Counted from the stretch's first letter, positions 1 through 9,196 are shown. The stretch: DNA of 64,000 nt from Bacillus ndiopicus (GCF_000612805.1 NZ_HG964403.1:967015-1031014); one strand, 5' to 3'. Numbers and translations are program-made. The notes: a model not told the origin generated them from the letters alone.

Positions 1-2
1 TT

Positions 3-1469
3 AAAAGTCAGCAGCCAGCAGCTTTACGGCAAGGAACAGATATTACTGTAGCGCAATTATTTTATAACACGCCTGCGCGATTAAAATATTTAAAGACTGT
101 GCAAACAGAGCTTGGTCATTCGATCGATTTAATAAATCGTTTAGCTTTAGGTAACCCACATATTGCCTTTAAGCTAGTGCATAATGGACAAGTGCAGCTA
201 CAAACAAATGGACGTGGACAAGTGCAGCAAGTGCTAGCGGCAATTTACGGAGCACATAATGCAAAGAAAATGTTTGCATTCAAAGGGGAGACGAATGATT
301 ATAAAGTACATGGCTTTGCGACATTACCAGAGCTAACGCGCGCTTCGAAAAACTATATTTCGGTATTCGTCAATGGGCGCTGGGTAAAGCATTATTTAGT
401 ACAAAAGGCAGTCGTTGATGCATTTCATACGTATTTACCGATTGAACGTTATCCAATTGCAGCATTATTTATTGAAGGTGACCCTCAGCTAACGGATGTC
501 AATGTGCATCCTGCAAAGCATCAAATTCGTTTAAGCAAGGAAACGGAGCTTTTACAATTAGTAGAGCAAACAATTCGTGATTCTGTGCGCGAAGTTGTCC
601 GTGTACCGTTAGCTGCAAAGCCGAAAAAGCTCGAAAAATTGCCGAGTGAGCAGATGAATATATGGAAGCCCGCTCCAACATTTAACGAGGATAAAATGGC
701 AGCTATCGTCAATCGTTTAAACGAAAATAAGCTAGAGCCTGCCCCTTTAAGAGGAGAGCCAGTTCAAATAAAGGAAAGTACACCGCCATTAATAATGGAG
801 CAGCCCGTTGTAGAAGAGCAAACAACGCAGCTACTGGTGGAAGAGCCTGTAATGGATGCACCGTTACCAAAAGAAGAGAATGCTCCATTCCCACAGCTTG
901 AAATTATCGGGCAAATTCATGGCACATACATTGTTGCACAAATGGAGGACGGCTTTTATTTAATTGATCAACATGCTGCCCAAGAGCGTATTAAATATGA
1001 ATATTACCGGGAAAAAGTGGGCGAGGTTGATGCAAATGAACGTCAAACGCTACTCCTGCCTTTAACATTCCATTATTCAGCAGATGAAGCACTGCGTTTA
1101 ATGGAACACCAGCAAGGCTTACAGGAAGTCGGTATTTATTTAGAGCCTTTTGGGCAAAATTCCTTTGTTGTACGGGAGCATCCAACTTGGTTCCCGAAAG
1201 GCTTTGAGCAGGAAATCATTGAAGAGCTAATTGAGCAAGTGTTGACAACACGCAAAGCGGATGTAAAAAAACTGCGTGAGGAAGCAGCGATTATGATGAG
1301 CTGTAAAAAGTCGATTAAAGCGAATTATTATTTAACAAAGGAACAAATGGATCAGCTGTTGAATGATTTAAGAGAGGCGGAAAACCCATTTACATGTCCA
1401 CATGGACGCCCTGTATTAATTCATTTTTCAACATATGAGCTAGAAAAAATGTTTAAGCGTGTTATGTAA
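3..1469 (+). CDS. mutL: DNA mismatch repair protein MutL, 5'-truncated by the window
   Basis: This is the C-terminal part of MutL, the mismatch-repair protein that links MutS recognition to strand nicking. The frame is open from base 3, before any start codon, so the true start lies upstream. The first residues contain the LFYNTPARLKYL motif of the GHKL ATPase domain. A proline- and glutamate-rich linker follows (about 680-880). The C-terminal domain has the metal-dependent endonuclease motif DQHAAQERIKYE (about 965-1000), plus the SCKKSIKAN and CPHGRP motifs that help bind the metals. These mark the nicking type of MutL found in bacteria without MutH. mutS would be expected just upstream. 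Identification is secure. Confidence 0.97.
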   Translation, partial: KSQQPAALRQGTDITVAQLFYNTPARLKYLKTVQTELGHSIDLINRLALGNPHIAFKLVHNGQVQLQTNGRGQVQQVLAAIYGAHNAKKMFAFKGETNDYKVHGFATLPELTRASKNYISVFVNGRWVKHYLVQKAVVDAFHTYLPIERYPIAALFIEGDPQLTDVNVHPAKHQIRLSKETELLQLVEQTIRDSVREVVRVPLAAKPKKLEKLPSEQMNIWKPAPTFNEDKMAAIVNRLNENKLEPAPLRGEPVQIKESTPPLIMEQPVVEEQTTQLLVEEPVMDAPLPKEENAPFPQLEIIGQIHGTYIVAQMEDGFYLIDQHAAQERIKYEYYREKVGEVDANERQTLLLPLTFHYSADEALRLMEHQQGLQEVGIYLEPFGQNSFVVREHPTWFPKGFEQEIIEELIEQVLTTRKADVKKLREEAAIMMSCKKSIKANYYLTKEQMDQLLNDLREAENPFTCPHGRPVLIHFSTYELEKMFKRVM

Positions 1470-1511
1470 AGTTAACAATGAAAACTTTACTGCCTGTTAA
1501 TAAGGGATAAA
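1466..1511. repeat. Short inverted repeat plus dispersed 20-mer after mutL
   Basis: GTAAAGTT (1466-1473) and AACTTTAC (1483-1490) form an 8 bp stem overlapping the mutL stop codon, with no T-run, so it is a weak terminator at best. The next 20 bases (1492-1511) recur with one mismatch at 57139-57158, beside a copy of the dispersed head module. It may be a decayed repeat fragment. Confidence 0.45.
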
Positions 1512-1524
1512 AAGGGGGATTTTT

Positions 1525-2436
1525 ATGGAACAGCAGCAACAATTTTTAACGATGCGAGATGGGCAACAAATTTTCGTTCGTACATTTGAGCCTGAGCATA
1601 CAATCGGCCATATTCATATTTTACATGGAATGGGCGAGCATTCAGGGCGTTATGAAGAGTTTGCTAAGCTACTTTGCGCAGAGGGCTATTATGTATCAAT
1701 GCATGACCACCGAGGGCATGGTCATACTGCGCAAGGCAATTATGGGCATTTTGCGGATGAGCGTGGCTTCCATCATGTTGTATTAGATGTGTTAGAAGTA
1801 CTTTTATATCTACGCAAAACGGTTACAGCACCACTTACGTTGTTTGGGCATAGTATGGGCTCATTTATTACACGTCGTTTTATTCAGCTATATAGCGATC
1901 AGATTTCGGCTTGTATTATTTGTGGCACAGGCGTTACGTCGGCAACACATTTAGCGGGCAATCAACTTGCTAATACTTTAGCGAAGACACAAGGAAAGCA
2001 AACGGCTAGCCCTTTGATGAATCGTTTAAGCTTTGGTAGCTTTAATAAAGCGTTCGCAAATACAACAACAGAGTTTGATTGGTTATCACGGGATGCGGAT
2101 GAAGTGCAAAAATATATCGATGACGAAATGTGTGGCTTTATTCCATCACATCAGTTTTATGCAGATTTAACAGAAGGCTTGCTGTTAGTTCATCGCAAAG
2201 AGGAAATGGCGCGTACACGCACAGATTTACCAGTACTATTTATTAGTGGTAGCCACGATCCTGTCGGTGATTTCGGCAAAGGCGTGTTCAAAGTTGCTGA
2301 AAGAATGGTTGATGTTGGCATGGAAAATGTGACAGTACATCTATTTGAAGAAATGCGCCATGAAATTTTAAATGAAAAAAATAGACAGCATGTACACGAT
2401 GTTGTATTACGGTGGTTGAAAAATGTTAAAAACTAA
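1525..2436 (+). CDS. Alpha/beta hydrolase, monoacylglycerol lipase type
   Basis: A 303-residue serine hydrolase of the lysophospholipase/monoacylglycerol lipase group. Visible features are the [10 protein letters not shown] oxyanion-hole motif (34-43), the nucleophile elbow GHSMG with Ser110, an acidic residue in the [11 protein letters not shown] strand, and the catalytic His in [10 protein letters not shown] near the C-terminus. This RHEILNE signature is typical of monoacylglycerol lipase-like enzymes. There is no signal peptide, so it should be cytoplasmic. A strong AAAGGGGG ribosome site precedes the ATG. Its end overlaps miaA by 14 bp, suggesting translational coupling. The natural substrate cannot be read from sequence; a lipid monoester is likely. 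Confidence 0.85.
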   Translation: MEQQQQFLTMRDGQQIFVRTFEPEHTIGHIHILHGMGEHSGRYEEFAKLLCAEGYYVSMHDHRGHGHTAQGNYGHFADERGFHHVVLDVLEVLLYLRKTVTAPLTLFGHSMGSFITRRFIQLYSDQISACIICGTGVTSATHLAGNQLANTLAKTQGKQTASPLMNRLSFGSFNKAFANTTTEFDWLSRDADEVQKYIDDEMCGFIPSHQFYADLTEGLLLVHRKEEMARTRTDLPVLFISGSHDPVGDFGKGVFKVAERMVDVGMENVTVHLFEEMRHEILNEKNRQHVHDVVLRWLKNVKN

Positions 2437-3328
2437 TTTTGATGTTGTCGCGATTATTGGTCCGACAGCATCAGGCAAGACAGCATTAAGCATCGAATTA
2501 GCGAAGTTAATAGATGGGGAAATTATTAACGGTGATTCGATGCAGGTTTATAAAGGGCTTGATATTGGAACTGCCAAAATCACACATGCTGAAATGGATG
2601 GCATCCCTCATCATTTACTTGATATTAAAGAACCGACAGAAAGCTTTTCTGTTGCGGAATATCAGCAGCTTGTGCGAGCGAAAATCGCTGAAATTGGAGC
2701 GCGCGGCAAAGTGCCTATTATTGTGGGTGGTACAGGTTTGTACGTGCAATCTGTGCTATTCGATTTCCAGTTTACAAAAGAGGAAGTGAATGAAGAGGCA
2801 CGTTCTCTTTACTACAAGGAGCTAGAAAAAAACGGCCCTGAGGCAATGCATGCAAAACTAGCAGCGTTAGATCCAGAAACGGCGCGAACAATTCACCCAA
2901 ACAATACAAGGCGAGTTATTCGAGCGCTAGAAATGATAGAGCTAAGTGGTACATCAAAGGCTGCAGATGAGCATAACAGAGGGCATATCCCGTTATACAA
3001 CCATTTAATTATCGGTTTAGATATGGAGCGCGAAAAATTGTATAAGCGCATTGATATGCGTGTAGATATTATGTTGCAGCAAGGTTTAGAGCAAGAGGTT
3101 AAAGGCTTCTATGATGCAGGTCTTCGTGATGTACAGGCAATGAAGGCAATCGGCTATAAGGAATTATGCGCTTATTTTGATGGTCTTGTTTCGTATGAGG
3201 ATGCTGTGGAGCAAATTAAGCAAAATTCAAGGCGCTATGCAAAGCGCCAGCTTACGTATTTCCGCAATAAAATGGAAGTGCAGTGGATTGGTACAGACTG
3301 GGAGCAAGTAAAGGCACTTTTTCATTAA
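2423..3328 (+). CDS. miaA: tRNA dimethylallyltransferase MiaA
   Basis: Transfers a dimethylallyl group to A37 of tRNAs that read UNN codons. The 301 residues are close to the family's usual length. The P-loop is GPTASGKT (13-20), followed by the [17 protein letters not shown] substrate-binding segment (37-52). The C-terminal region carries [16 protein letters not shown], a basic tRNA-contacting helix typical of MiaA. It starts inside the preceding hydrolase gene and lies just before hfq, the same miaA-hfq order as in B. subtilis. Confidence 0.97.
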   Translation: MLKTNFDVVAIIGPTASGKTALSIELAKLIDGEIINGDSMQVYKGLDIGTAKITHAEMDGIPHHLLDIKEPTESFSVAEYQQLVRAKIAEIGARGKVPIIVGGTGLYVQSVLFDFQFTKEEVNEEARSLYYKELEKNGPEAMHAKLAALDPETARTIHPNNTRRVIRALEMIELSGTSKAADEHNRGHIPLYNHLIIGLDMEREKLYKRIDMRVDIMLQQGLEQEVKGFYDAGLRDVQAMKAIGYKELCAYFDGLVSYEDAVEQIKQNSRRYAKRQLTYFRNKMEVQWIGTDWEQVKALFH

Positions 3329-3397
3329 GGAATTTGAAAAAATAGAAGGAAATTTATAAGACATACCGAATATTTACTAATGGTCATAAAATAGCTT

Positions 3398-3448
3398 GGT
3401 ATTTGCTGAGGCAATGTCGATTTTAATGTTTACTCAAAAGTAAATACC
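3398..3448. other. Inverted repeat in the hfq leader
   Basis: GGTATTTGC (3398-3406) can pair imperfectly with GTAAATACC (3440-3448), placing a hairpin about 25 bases before the hfq start codon. It ends before the ribosome-binding site and lacks a T-run, so it is not a normal terminator. A leader structure affecting hfq expression is possible but unproven. Confidence 0.3.
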
Positions 3449-3475
3449 ATACAAATAACAAAGGCGGGTGCTTAC

Positions 3476-3703
3476 GTGAAACCAATTAATTTGCAAGATA
3501 CGTTTTTAAACCAGTTACGTAAAAATAATATATTTGTAACGGTCTTTTTATTAAACGGCTTTCAACTAAAAGGTTTAATAAAATCCTATGATAATTTTAC
3601 CGTATTGTTAGAAGTAGAAGGTAAGCAGCATTTGATTTATAAACATGCAATTTCGACGTTTGTTCCAGCAAGTACTATAGATATTAATAAAGAAGATATA
3701 TAG
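3476..3703 (+). CDS. hfq: RNA chaperone Hfq
   Basis: A 75-residue Sm-like protein, close to the 73 residues of B. subtilis Hfq. It forms a hexameric ring that binds A- and U-rich RNA. The N-terminal [10 protein letters not shown] segment and the YKHAIST Sm2 motif are both present. The start is GTG with an AAGGCGGGTG ribosome site. In Gram-positive bacteria Hfq is often not essential for small-RNA regulation, so its role here is not predicted beyond RNA binding. Confidence 0.97.
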   Translation: MKPINLQDTFLNQLRKNNIFVTVFLLNGFQLKGLIKSYDNFTVLLEVEGKQHLIYKHAISTFVPASTIDINKEDI

Positions 3704-3751
3704 TTCGCTACTTATACTATATAATAGAGAGCGAATCGGAGGTTTATAGTG

Positions 3752-4054
3752 ATGAAAACAATGACAACAGAAGAACTAATTAATTTACTTGATGCAAACG
3801 AGGATTTACATGTAATTGATGTACGTGAAGATTTCGAAGTAGCGGATGGTGTAATTCCTGGGGCAGTGCATATTCCGTTAGGCGAAATTCCAAATAGCCT
3901 AGAGCAGCTTGATAAATCAGTGCCTTATATCCTTGTATGTAAAGGTGGCGTGCGCAGTGCAAACGCTTGTGAATACTTAGCAGAGCAAGGCTATGATGTA
4001 ACGAACCTAGAAGGCGGCATGCTTGCTTATGATGGGGAGTTAGAATTTAAATAA
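3752..4054 (+). CDS. Rhodanese-like single-domain protein
   Basis: A single rhodanese domain of 100 residues. The active-site loop is CKGGVRS with Cys63, which would carry a persulfide. The VIDVRE and EGGM motifs of the fold are present. A GTG at 3749 is also in frame, but the ATG at 3752 has the better spacing (9 nt) to the GGAGG at 3738-3742. Its job is likely sulfur relay or detoxification; no partner gene for sulfur delivery sits next to it. It ends at a strong bidirectional terminator. Confidence 0.88.
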   Translation: MKTMTTEELINLLDANEDLHVIDVREDFEVADGVIPGAVHIPLGEIPNSLEQLDKSVPYILVCKGGVRSANACEYLAEQGYDVTNLEGGMLAYDGELEFK

Positions 4055-4062
4055 ATAAAAAA

Positions 4063-4093
4063 GGGCGTCCCAAATGGCTTGGGACGCTCTTTT
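4063..4093. terminator. Bidirectional terminator
   Basis: GGGCGTCCCAA (4063-4073) pairs with TTGGGACGCTC (4079-4089) and is followed by TTTT. The upstream A-run gives a T-run on the other strand. It serves the convergent rhodanese and TRIC-type genes. Confidence 0.9.
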
Positions 4094-4098
4094 GGAAA

Positions 4099-4704
4099 TT
4101 ATTTCACTAGCAGCTTTTTACGTGGTAAGCGCCAGCCTCGTAAATAAGATAAAATGCGTAATGCGGTTACCAAAGCGAACATTACATATAAAAATACGTC
4201 ACCTGTAAAAAATTGAAGCCCAATAATTAAGCCAGCCCCAGCTGCCCACATTGCGTAAATCTCATCGCGTAATATTGTTGGTTTGCGACGAGCGAGTAAA
4301 TCTCGCACGATTCCGCCGCCTGAGCCAGTTAAAACTGCCGCAACAATGACGGCACTTAGAGGTAACTCTAATTTAATCGCATACATCGCTCCCTGCACTG
4401 CAAAGGCAGCTAAGCCAATTGCATCAGATAAATTCCCCCAGCGATTCCAATGTTTCATAAATCTATATGGTACTAAAAAGAACAATGTAATTGCAGCGAG
4501 TGCAATTTGAAACATCATTTCTTGACTCCATAAAGTAGTTACCGGCAAGCCAATTAATAAATTGCGTATAGCTCCACCGCCGAATGCTGTTACAACGCCG
4601 AGCAAATAAACACCGAATAAATCATATTCCTCTTCCATTGCAACAATTGCACCTGATAATGCAAAGGCGATTGTTCCGATAATACTAAAAACTTCCCAAG
4701 CCAT
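4099..4704 (-). CDS. TRIC/UPF0126 family membrane protein (YvgT-like)
   Basis: A roughly 201-residue membrane protein made of two similar halves of three helices each, the hallmark of the UPF0126 (trimeric intracellular cation channel) family. Each half carries a glycine-rich turn: FGGGAIRNLL in the first and GSGGGIVRDLL in the second. Prokaryotic relatives are proposed to conduct potassium. A TTG at 4710 is in frame, but the ATG at 4704 sits 7 nt from an AAAGGGG ribosome site and is preferred. It is a single gene opposite in direction to its neighbours. Confidence 0.85.
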   Translation of the reverse strand: MAWEVFSIIGTIAFALSGAIVAMEEEYDLFGVYLLGVVTAFGGGAIRNLLIGLPVTTLWSQEMMFQIALAAITLFFLVPYRFMKHWNRWGNLSDAIGLAAFAVQGAMYAIKLELPLSAVIVAAVLTGSGGGIVRDLLARRKPTILRDEIYAMWAAGAGLIIGLQFFTGDVFLYVMFALVTALRILSYLRGWRLPRKKLLVK

Positions 4705-4793
4705 TTTCAAACCCCTTTAAACATGTATAATAAAAATTTAAGTCAGCAAAAACGAGCATAACAATTATCTAAGCAATAGTAAAGAGTAAATAG

Positions 4794-4821
4794 TTGACGT
4801 GATGAAAATAGTTGATAAGAT
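4794..4821 (+). promoter_or_regulatory. Candidate sigma-A promoter for the ynbB-like gene
   Basis: TTGACG (4794-4799), a 16 bp spacer, then TAAGAT (4816-4821), about 45 bases before the gene start. The -10 is a partial match. Confidence 0.45.
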
Positions 4822-4867
4822 GGGAGAGGATTAAAAAACTAACTAGAAAAAATGTAAGGAGACACCG

Positions 4868-6115
4868 ATGTTTACGTCAAATTTAACAGAACAAACATTA
4901 GAACTTGCTGCTCGTATTGAAAATAAAGTAGTAGAGTTTCATAAAAAAGCGGATGAAATTGCTTTTTTTAATCAACAGAAGGTGTTAACGGCCTTTAGAG
5001 AGAATCACGTATCTGATTATCATTTACATCCTTCAAGCGGATACGGCTACGATGATGAAGGGCGCGATAATTTAGAACGTGTATACGCACAAGTATTTGG
5101 TGCAGAAGCAGCAATTGTACGTCCACAAATAATTTCAGGTACGCATGCCATTACACTTAGCTTATTCGGTGTTTTGCGTCCAGGTGACGAACTTGTTTAT
5201 ATTACGGGAAAACCATATGATACGCTACAGTCAATCGTTGATGGTGGTGATAAGGATACAGGCTCACTAAAGGATTTTGGTATTAAATACAGCCATGTTG
5301 ACTTAATTGATAATAAAGAGATTGACTGGGATGGGGTACGTTCAGCAGTTAATGACAAGACAAAAATGATTGCAATCCAACGTTCGAAAGGCTATGCAAG
5401 TCGTCCATCGTTTACAGTTGCAGAAATTAATATGATGGTGGAACAAATCCGTTCAATCGTACCACAGGCCATCATTTTTGTAGATAACTGCTATGGAGAA
5501 TTTGTTGAACAGATAGAGCCAACAGAAATTGGCGTTGATTTAATGGCAGGCTCATTAATTAAAAATCCAGGTGCTGGTCTTGCGAAAATTGGTGGCTATA
5601 TCGCAGGGCGTGCCGATTTAGTAGAAAAATGCGCGTATCGTATGACATCGCCTGGTATCGGTGCCGAGGCAGGGGCAACATTGAACACTTTAGCTGATTT
5701 TTATCAAGGATTCTTCTTAGCGCCACATACTGTCGCTCAAGCGCTAAAAGGTGCAATTTTCACTTCAGCTATGCTAGAAGAAATAGGTATGATAACTTCG
5801 CCGCACTATAGCGCGCCTCGTACGGATTTAATTCAATCGGTTTCATTCCAAACAGCCGAGCAAATGGTAGCATTTTGCCGTGAAATTCAAGCAGCATCAC
5901 CAATCAATGCACATTTCGCTCCTGAGCCAGCTTATATGCCTGGATATGAGGATGACGTTATTATGGCGGCAGGCACATTTGTTCAAGGCTCAAGTATTGA
6001 ACTAACAGCAGATGGTCCAATTCGCCCACCATTCACCGCTTTTGTGCAAGGTGGCTTAACATATGAGCATGTGAAATATGCAATATGCAGTGCTGTTCAA
6101 AAATTAATGAAATGA
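4868..6115 (+). CDS. ynbB: PLP-dependent methionine gamma-lyase/YnbB family protein
   Basis: A 415-residue fold-type I PLP enzyme of the 'aluminium resistance protein'/methionine gamma-lyase-like family. The cofactor lysine is predicted in AGSLIKNPGAG (about residue 233), and FVDNCYGEFVE supplies the aspartate contacting the PLP ring. The exact reaction of the family is poorly defined. The ATG follows AAGGAGACACCG. It lies directly upstream of glnR-glnA, as ynbB does in B. subtilis. The hflX (ynbA) gene that precedes ynbB in that species is not present here. Confidence 0.88.
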   Translation: MFTSNLTEQTLELAARIENKVVEFHKKADEIAFFNQQKVLTAFRENHVSDYHLHPSSGYGYDDEGRDNLERVYAQVFGAEAAIVRPQIISGTHAITLSLFGVLRPGDELVYITGKPYDTLQSIVDGGDKDTGSLKDFGIKYSHVDLIDNKEIDWDGVRSAVNDKTKMIAIQRSKGYASRPSFTVAEINMMVEQIRSIVPQAIIFVDNCYGEFVEQIEPTEIGVDLMAGSLIKNPGAGLAKIGGYIAGRADLVEKCAYRMTSPGIGAEAGATLNTLADFYQGFFLAPHTVAQALKGAIFTSAMLEEIGMITSPHYSAPRTDLIQSVSFQTAEQMVAFCREIQAASPINAHFAPEPAYMPGYEDDVIMAAGTFVQGSSIELTADGPIRPPFTAFVQGGLTYEHVKYAICSAVQKLMK

Positions 6116-6152
6116 TTGATAAGGTTGTCCAAAAAGTAGCCTAACGTAGAAA

Positions 6153-6252
6153 CCACTGAAAAAATCGATTTACACCAAATCTCTTGGTATAAATCGATTT
6201 TTTCCTTTTTTAGAATTGAAAAATTCCAAAATATTACGAGGTTTTTCAGTGG
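6153..6252. terminator. Nested inverted repeats after ynbB, including a terminator hairpin
   Basis: The inner stem pairs 6159-6178 with 6184-6203 (AAATCGATTT core, loop ATCTC) and ends in a T-run, so it can terminate ynbB. It is enclosed by a second perfect 11 bp inverted repeat, CCACTGAAAAA (6153-6163) and TTTTTCAGTGG (6242-6252), again followed by T's. The double nesting is unusual for a plain terminator. The rest of the gap to 6383 shows no coding potential. Confidence 0.65.
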
Positions 6253-6383
6253 CTTTTTTAACGCTGAAGAAATTTAGAAAAATGATTGTTTCCTTTGACA
6301 TATTGAAAAAGTAAAAGTGGATTTTTCATTATTTAAAGGTATTTTCGACTTCTTAGGCTGCCACATTTTTTTCACAAAATCCA

Positions 6384-6435
6384 TGTGAGGTTTCCTTACA
6401 TGGTCGTTGACATGATAAAATGTGAGGCGTATTAT
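6384..6435 (+). promoter_or_regulatory. glnRA promoter with GlnR/TnrA operator
   Basis: A near-perfect palindrome, TGTGAGGTTTCCTTACA (6384-6400), fits the GlnR/TnrA consensus TGTNANANNNTNTNACA. It lies just upstream of TTGACA (6407-6412), a 17 bp spacer, and TATTAT (6430-6435). A second TGTGAGG half-site (6421-6427) lies in the spacer. The two-site layout resembles the B. subtilis glnRA promoter and predicts repression when glutamine is plentiful. Confidence 0.82.
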
Positions 6436-6455
6436 AAAAAACGGAGGTGAATTAA

Positions 6456-6830
6456 ATGGGTAGTGAAATTCGTCGATCTATGCCAGTGCTGCCAATTAGT
6501 ATCGTAATGCAGTTAACAGATTTAACGGCACGTCAAATACGGTATTATGAAGAGCATAATTTAATTCAACCGCATCGCACAGAAGGAAATAGACGAATGT
6601 TTTCGTTAAACGATATTGATGTATTGCTAGAAATAAAAGAGATGCTTGAGCGGGGCACGAATATGGCAGGAATTAAAAAAGTATTCGAGCGGAAGAAACA
6701 GCTAGCCTCAGAGCAACAAGAAATTTCTGATCGCGACTTACGCCGTATTATGCGGGAAGAAATGCGACAAGCGCGTAACATGCAAAAAACATCTATTCGT
6801 CAAGGGAACTTTTCGCGTTTTAACCAATAA
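6456..6830 (+). CDS. glnR: Glutamine synthetase repressor GlnR (MerR family)
   Basis: A 124-residue MerR-type regulator. The N-terminal winged helix includes DLTARQIRYYEEHNLIQPHRTEGNRRMFS (given here only as a landmark, about residues 22-50), followed by a dimerisation helix and a short C-terminal tail. In Bacillales, GlnR is activated for DNA binding by feedback-inhibited glutamine synthetase acting on this tail. An excellent CGGAGGTGA ribosome site precedes the ATG. It is co-transcribed with glnA and has its own operator upstream, so autoregulation is expected. Confidence 0.96.
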   Translation: MGSEIRRSMPVLPISIVMQLTDLTARQIRYYEEHNLIQPHRTEGNRRMFSLNDIDVLLEIKEMLERGTNMAGIKKVFERKKQLASEQQEISDRDLRRIMREEMRQARNMQKTSIRQGNFSRFNQ

Positions 6831-6863
6831 GTGAGAGTAAACTAATTTAGGAGAGTGGTACAT

Positions 6864-8198
6864 TTGGGTAAGTACACAAAAGAAGATATTAAAAAACTGG
6901 TGCAAGAGCAAGAAGTAAAATTTATTCGATTGCAGTTCACTGATATTTTAGGAACGATTAAAAACGTAGAAATTCCAGTTAGTCAATTAGACAAAGCGTT
7001 AGATAATAAAATGATGTTCGATGGTTCTTCGATTGAAGGCTTCGTCCGCATTGAAGAGTCAGATATGTATTTATTCCCTGACTACGATTCATTTATGATT
7101 TTCCCATGGACTGCTGAAAAAGGGAAAGTAGCACGCTTTATTTGTGATATTGCAAACCCAAATGGCACACCTTTTGCAGGTGATCCACGCTCAAATTTAA
7201 AACGTGTACTAAAAGAAATGGAAGAAATGGGCTTCACTAATTTTAATTTAGGGCCTGAACCAGAATTTTTCTTATTTAAGCTTGACCAAAAAGGCGAACC
7301 GACTTTAGAAGTGAATGATCATGGAGGCTATTTCGATTTAGCACCAACAGATTTAGGTGAAAACTGCCGCCGTGATATCGTACTTGAACTAGAGGAGATG
7401 GGCTTTGAAATTGAAGCATCTCACCATGAAGTAGCACCAGGTCAGCACGAAATTGACTTTAAATATGCCGATGCAATCAAAGCATGTGACAATATCCAAA
7501 CATTTAAATTAGTAGTGAAAACAATCGCTCGTAAACATGGTTTACACGCAACATTTATGCCAAAGCCTTTATTTGGTGAAGCTGGGTCAGGAATGCACTT
7601 TAACGTTTCTTTATTTAAAGGAAAAGAGAATGCATTTTATGATGAGCAGACGGAGCTAGGTCTATCTGAGACAGCAATGCAATTTATGGCTGGTGTATTA
7701 GAGCACGTACAAGGCTTTACGGCAATTACAAACCCAACGGTAAACTCATATAAACGTTTAGTACCAGGTTATGAAGCACCTTGCTATGTAGCATGGTCAG
7801 CACAAAACCGTTCACCATTAATTCGTATCCCATCATCACGTGGCATTTCAACACGTGTGGAAGTGCGTTCTGTAGACCCATCTGCAAACCCATACTTAGC
7901 AATGGCTGTTATTTTAGAAGCTGGTTTAGAGGGAATCCGTCAAAAGATGACACCACCCCCAGCAGTAAACCGCAATATTTATGTAATGACAGAGGAAGAA
8001 CGTCAAGCAAATGGCATTGAAAATCTACCGGCTGCATTAGACGACGCATTAGTTTTATTAGCGAAAGATAAAGTTGTACAAAAAGCATTAGGCGAGCATA
8101 TTTATGCGAACTTTAAAGAAGCAAAAGAAATCGAGTTTGAAATGTATCGCTCAACTGTCCACCAATGGGAACGCGACCATTATTTGAAGATGTATTAA
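6864..8198 (+). CDS. glnA: Type I glutamine synthetase GlnA
   Basis: Makes glutamine from glutamate, ammonia and ATP. The 444 residues match the Bacillus GSI-alpha length. Signatures are [10 protein letters not shown] near the N-terminus, [18 protein letters not shown] in the metal-binding centre, and [13 protein letters not shown] at the substrate loop; the C-terminus is HYLKMY. There is no adenylylation-type tyrosine region, as expected for the feedback-inhibited form. An in-frame GTG at 6855 overlaps the AGGAG site, so TTG at 6864 is chosen; it gives MGKYTKED, aligning with the B. subtilis start. It is the second gene of the glnR operon. Confidence 0.97.
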   Translation: MGKYTKEDIKKLVQEQEVKFIRLQFTDILGTIKNVEIPVSQLDKALDNKMMFDGSSIEGFVRIEESDMYLFPDYDSFMIFPWTAEKGKVARFICDIANPNGTPFAGDPRSNLKRVLKEMEEMGFTNFNLGPEPEFFLFKLDQKGEPTLEVNDHGGYFDLAPTDLGENCRRDIVLELEEMGFEIEASHHEVAPGQHEIDFKYADAIKACDNIQTFKLVVKTIARKHGLHATFMPKPLFGEAGSGMHFNVSLFKGKENAFYDEQTELGLSETAMQFMAGVLEHVQGFTAITNPTVNSYKRLVPGYEAPCYVAWSAQNRSPLIRIPSSRGISTRVEVRSVDPSANPYLAMAVILEAGLEGIRQKMTPPPAVNRNIYVMTEEERQANGIENLPAALDDALVLLAKDKVVQKALGEHIYANFKEAKEIEFEMYRSTVHQWERDHYLKMY

Positions 8199-8201
8199 GA
8201 G

Positions 8202-8240
8202 AAAAGCGTTGGAGCTATTAGGTTCCAACGCTTTTATTTT
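8202..8240 (+). terminator. glnA terminator
   Basis: AAAAGCGTTGGA (8202-8213) pairs with TCCAACGCTTTT (about 8224-8235), followed by ATTTT. Confidence 0.9.
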
Positions 8241-8243
8241 ATC

Positions 8244-8505
8244 TTGATTCAGCAATGTTTTTATGCGACGAGTAATCGCAGGAGCAATGTTTTTATGCGA
8301 CGAGTAATCGCAGGAGCAATGTTTTTACTGCGACGAGTAATCGCAGGAGCAAATCTTTCCTATTGCGAAAGCGAAGCGCCAGATACAGAAAGCCCCCATC
8401 CCCATAGAGAGGAGATAAATGCCCTAGCAGATGTAATAGATTTTGAAGAGTTTCCCTCGCAATCTCGAAAAAATTTGGACAAGAATTAGCCGAGGCGTAA
8501 TTGAT
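8244..8505 (+). repeat. Dispersed structured element, copy A (three head units plus tail)
   Basis: The head hairpin TGCGACGAGTAATCGCA occurs three times in tandem (8264-8280, 8296-8312, 8329-8345; period 32-33 bp), introduced by TTGATTCAGCAA at 8244. A linker with GCGAAGCGCCAGATACAGAA follows. The tail (about 8421-8505) has GATGTAATAGATTTT, a variable loop, AAAATTTGGAC and ATTAGCC-GA-GGCGTAATT. An 81-codon open frame across it is made only by the repeats and is not called as a gene. Confidence 0.8.
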
Positions 8506-8596
8506 AAGGTATTTTTATCTGAAATTATAAAAATAATATAGAAATTCCTCCATTTACTGTGTATAGTGTTATTAGACTATTTGGAGGAGGTTTAAT

Positions 8597-9046
8597 GTGG
8601 GAATTGTAATTGCAATTGCGTTTATTATAATTGGTCTTATAGTCGTAGTAATGCTTTTTGCAGCCGCGATAAGTAGTGCGAACTTAAGGGATCAAAAGCG
8701 AAGAGAATTAAAAACAAAGAAAAAGAATTTAAATGCGTTAGTACATACAACTTTAAAGCATTCGGCAGGATTGCCATTACCTCATGATACAATATGCGAT
8801 TTCTACTACAGCAATGACAAGATTGTAATTGAGGGTGGAGGCAGTACATTTAATTTATCTTCTACTAAAATAATCGACATTACTCTGAAAACTGAAAATA
8901 ACATGAACTTAATTATAGCTTATGATAACGATTACGGAATACCAAGGTATATTAGTTTTGATGCATCTGGTAGTTTTAAAGCAATAAAAATAGTTACCTT
9001 GTTTAAAAAGCAGCCCAGGGCTACACGTCGATCGATTGAATTATAA
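8597..9046 (+). CDS. Hypothetical membrane-anchored protein
   Basis: I do not recognise this 149-residue protein. Residues 3-26 are a single hydrophobic helix. A short basic stretch (DQKRRELKTKKKN) follows, suggesting N-out/C-in topology with a cytoplasmic domain. The remaining 100 residues are mixed beta-like sequence with no clear motif. The GTG start is chosen because GGAGGAGG lies 6 nt upstream; the ATG two bases earlier is in a frame that stops at once. The gene sits alone between a repeat element and a terminator. Confidence 0.65.
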   Translation: MGIVIAIAFIIIGLIVVVMLFAAAISSANLRDQKRRELKTKKKNLNALVHTTLKHSAGLPLPHDTICDFYYSNDKIVIEGGGSTFNLSSTKIIDITLKTENNMNLIIAYDNDYGIPRYISFDASGSFKAIKIVTLFKKQPRATRRSIEL

Positions 9047-9135
9047 ATGTTTTTATTATGCCAAATTGAGAGTGTATGTAAACTACATCTAAAAGTATCA
9101 TATTTAATAAAGTATAAGGTTTCTTTAATACAACT

Positions 9136-9196
9136 TAAAAATGTACCCTGTAAGCTAGATTAGTCTAAAGCGTCTATCTTATAGGGTACATTTTAT
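9136..9196. terminator. Bidirectional terminator
   Basis: AAAAATGTACCCT (left) pairs with AGGGTACATTTT (9183-9194), with further pairing inside (TAAG/CTTA and TAGA/TCTA). It is flanked by A- and T-runs, so it can serve both the hypothetical gene and the convergent M23 peptidase gene. Confidence 0.85.

Noticed and set aside
8244..8489. 81-codon open frame after glnA
   Set aside because: It consists of dispersed head units and linker; the RRVIAGA repeats come from the hairpin sequence.
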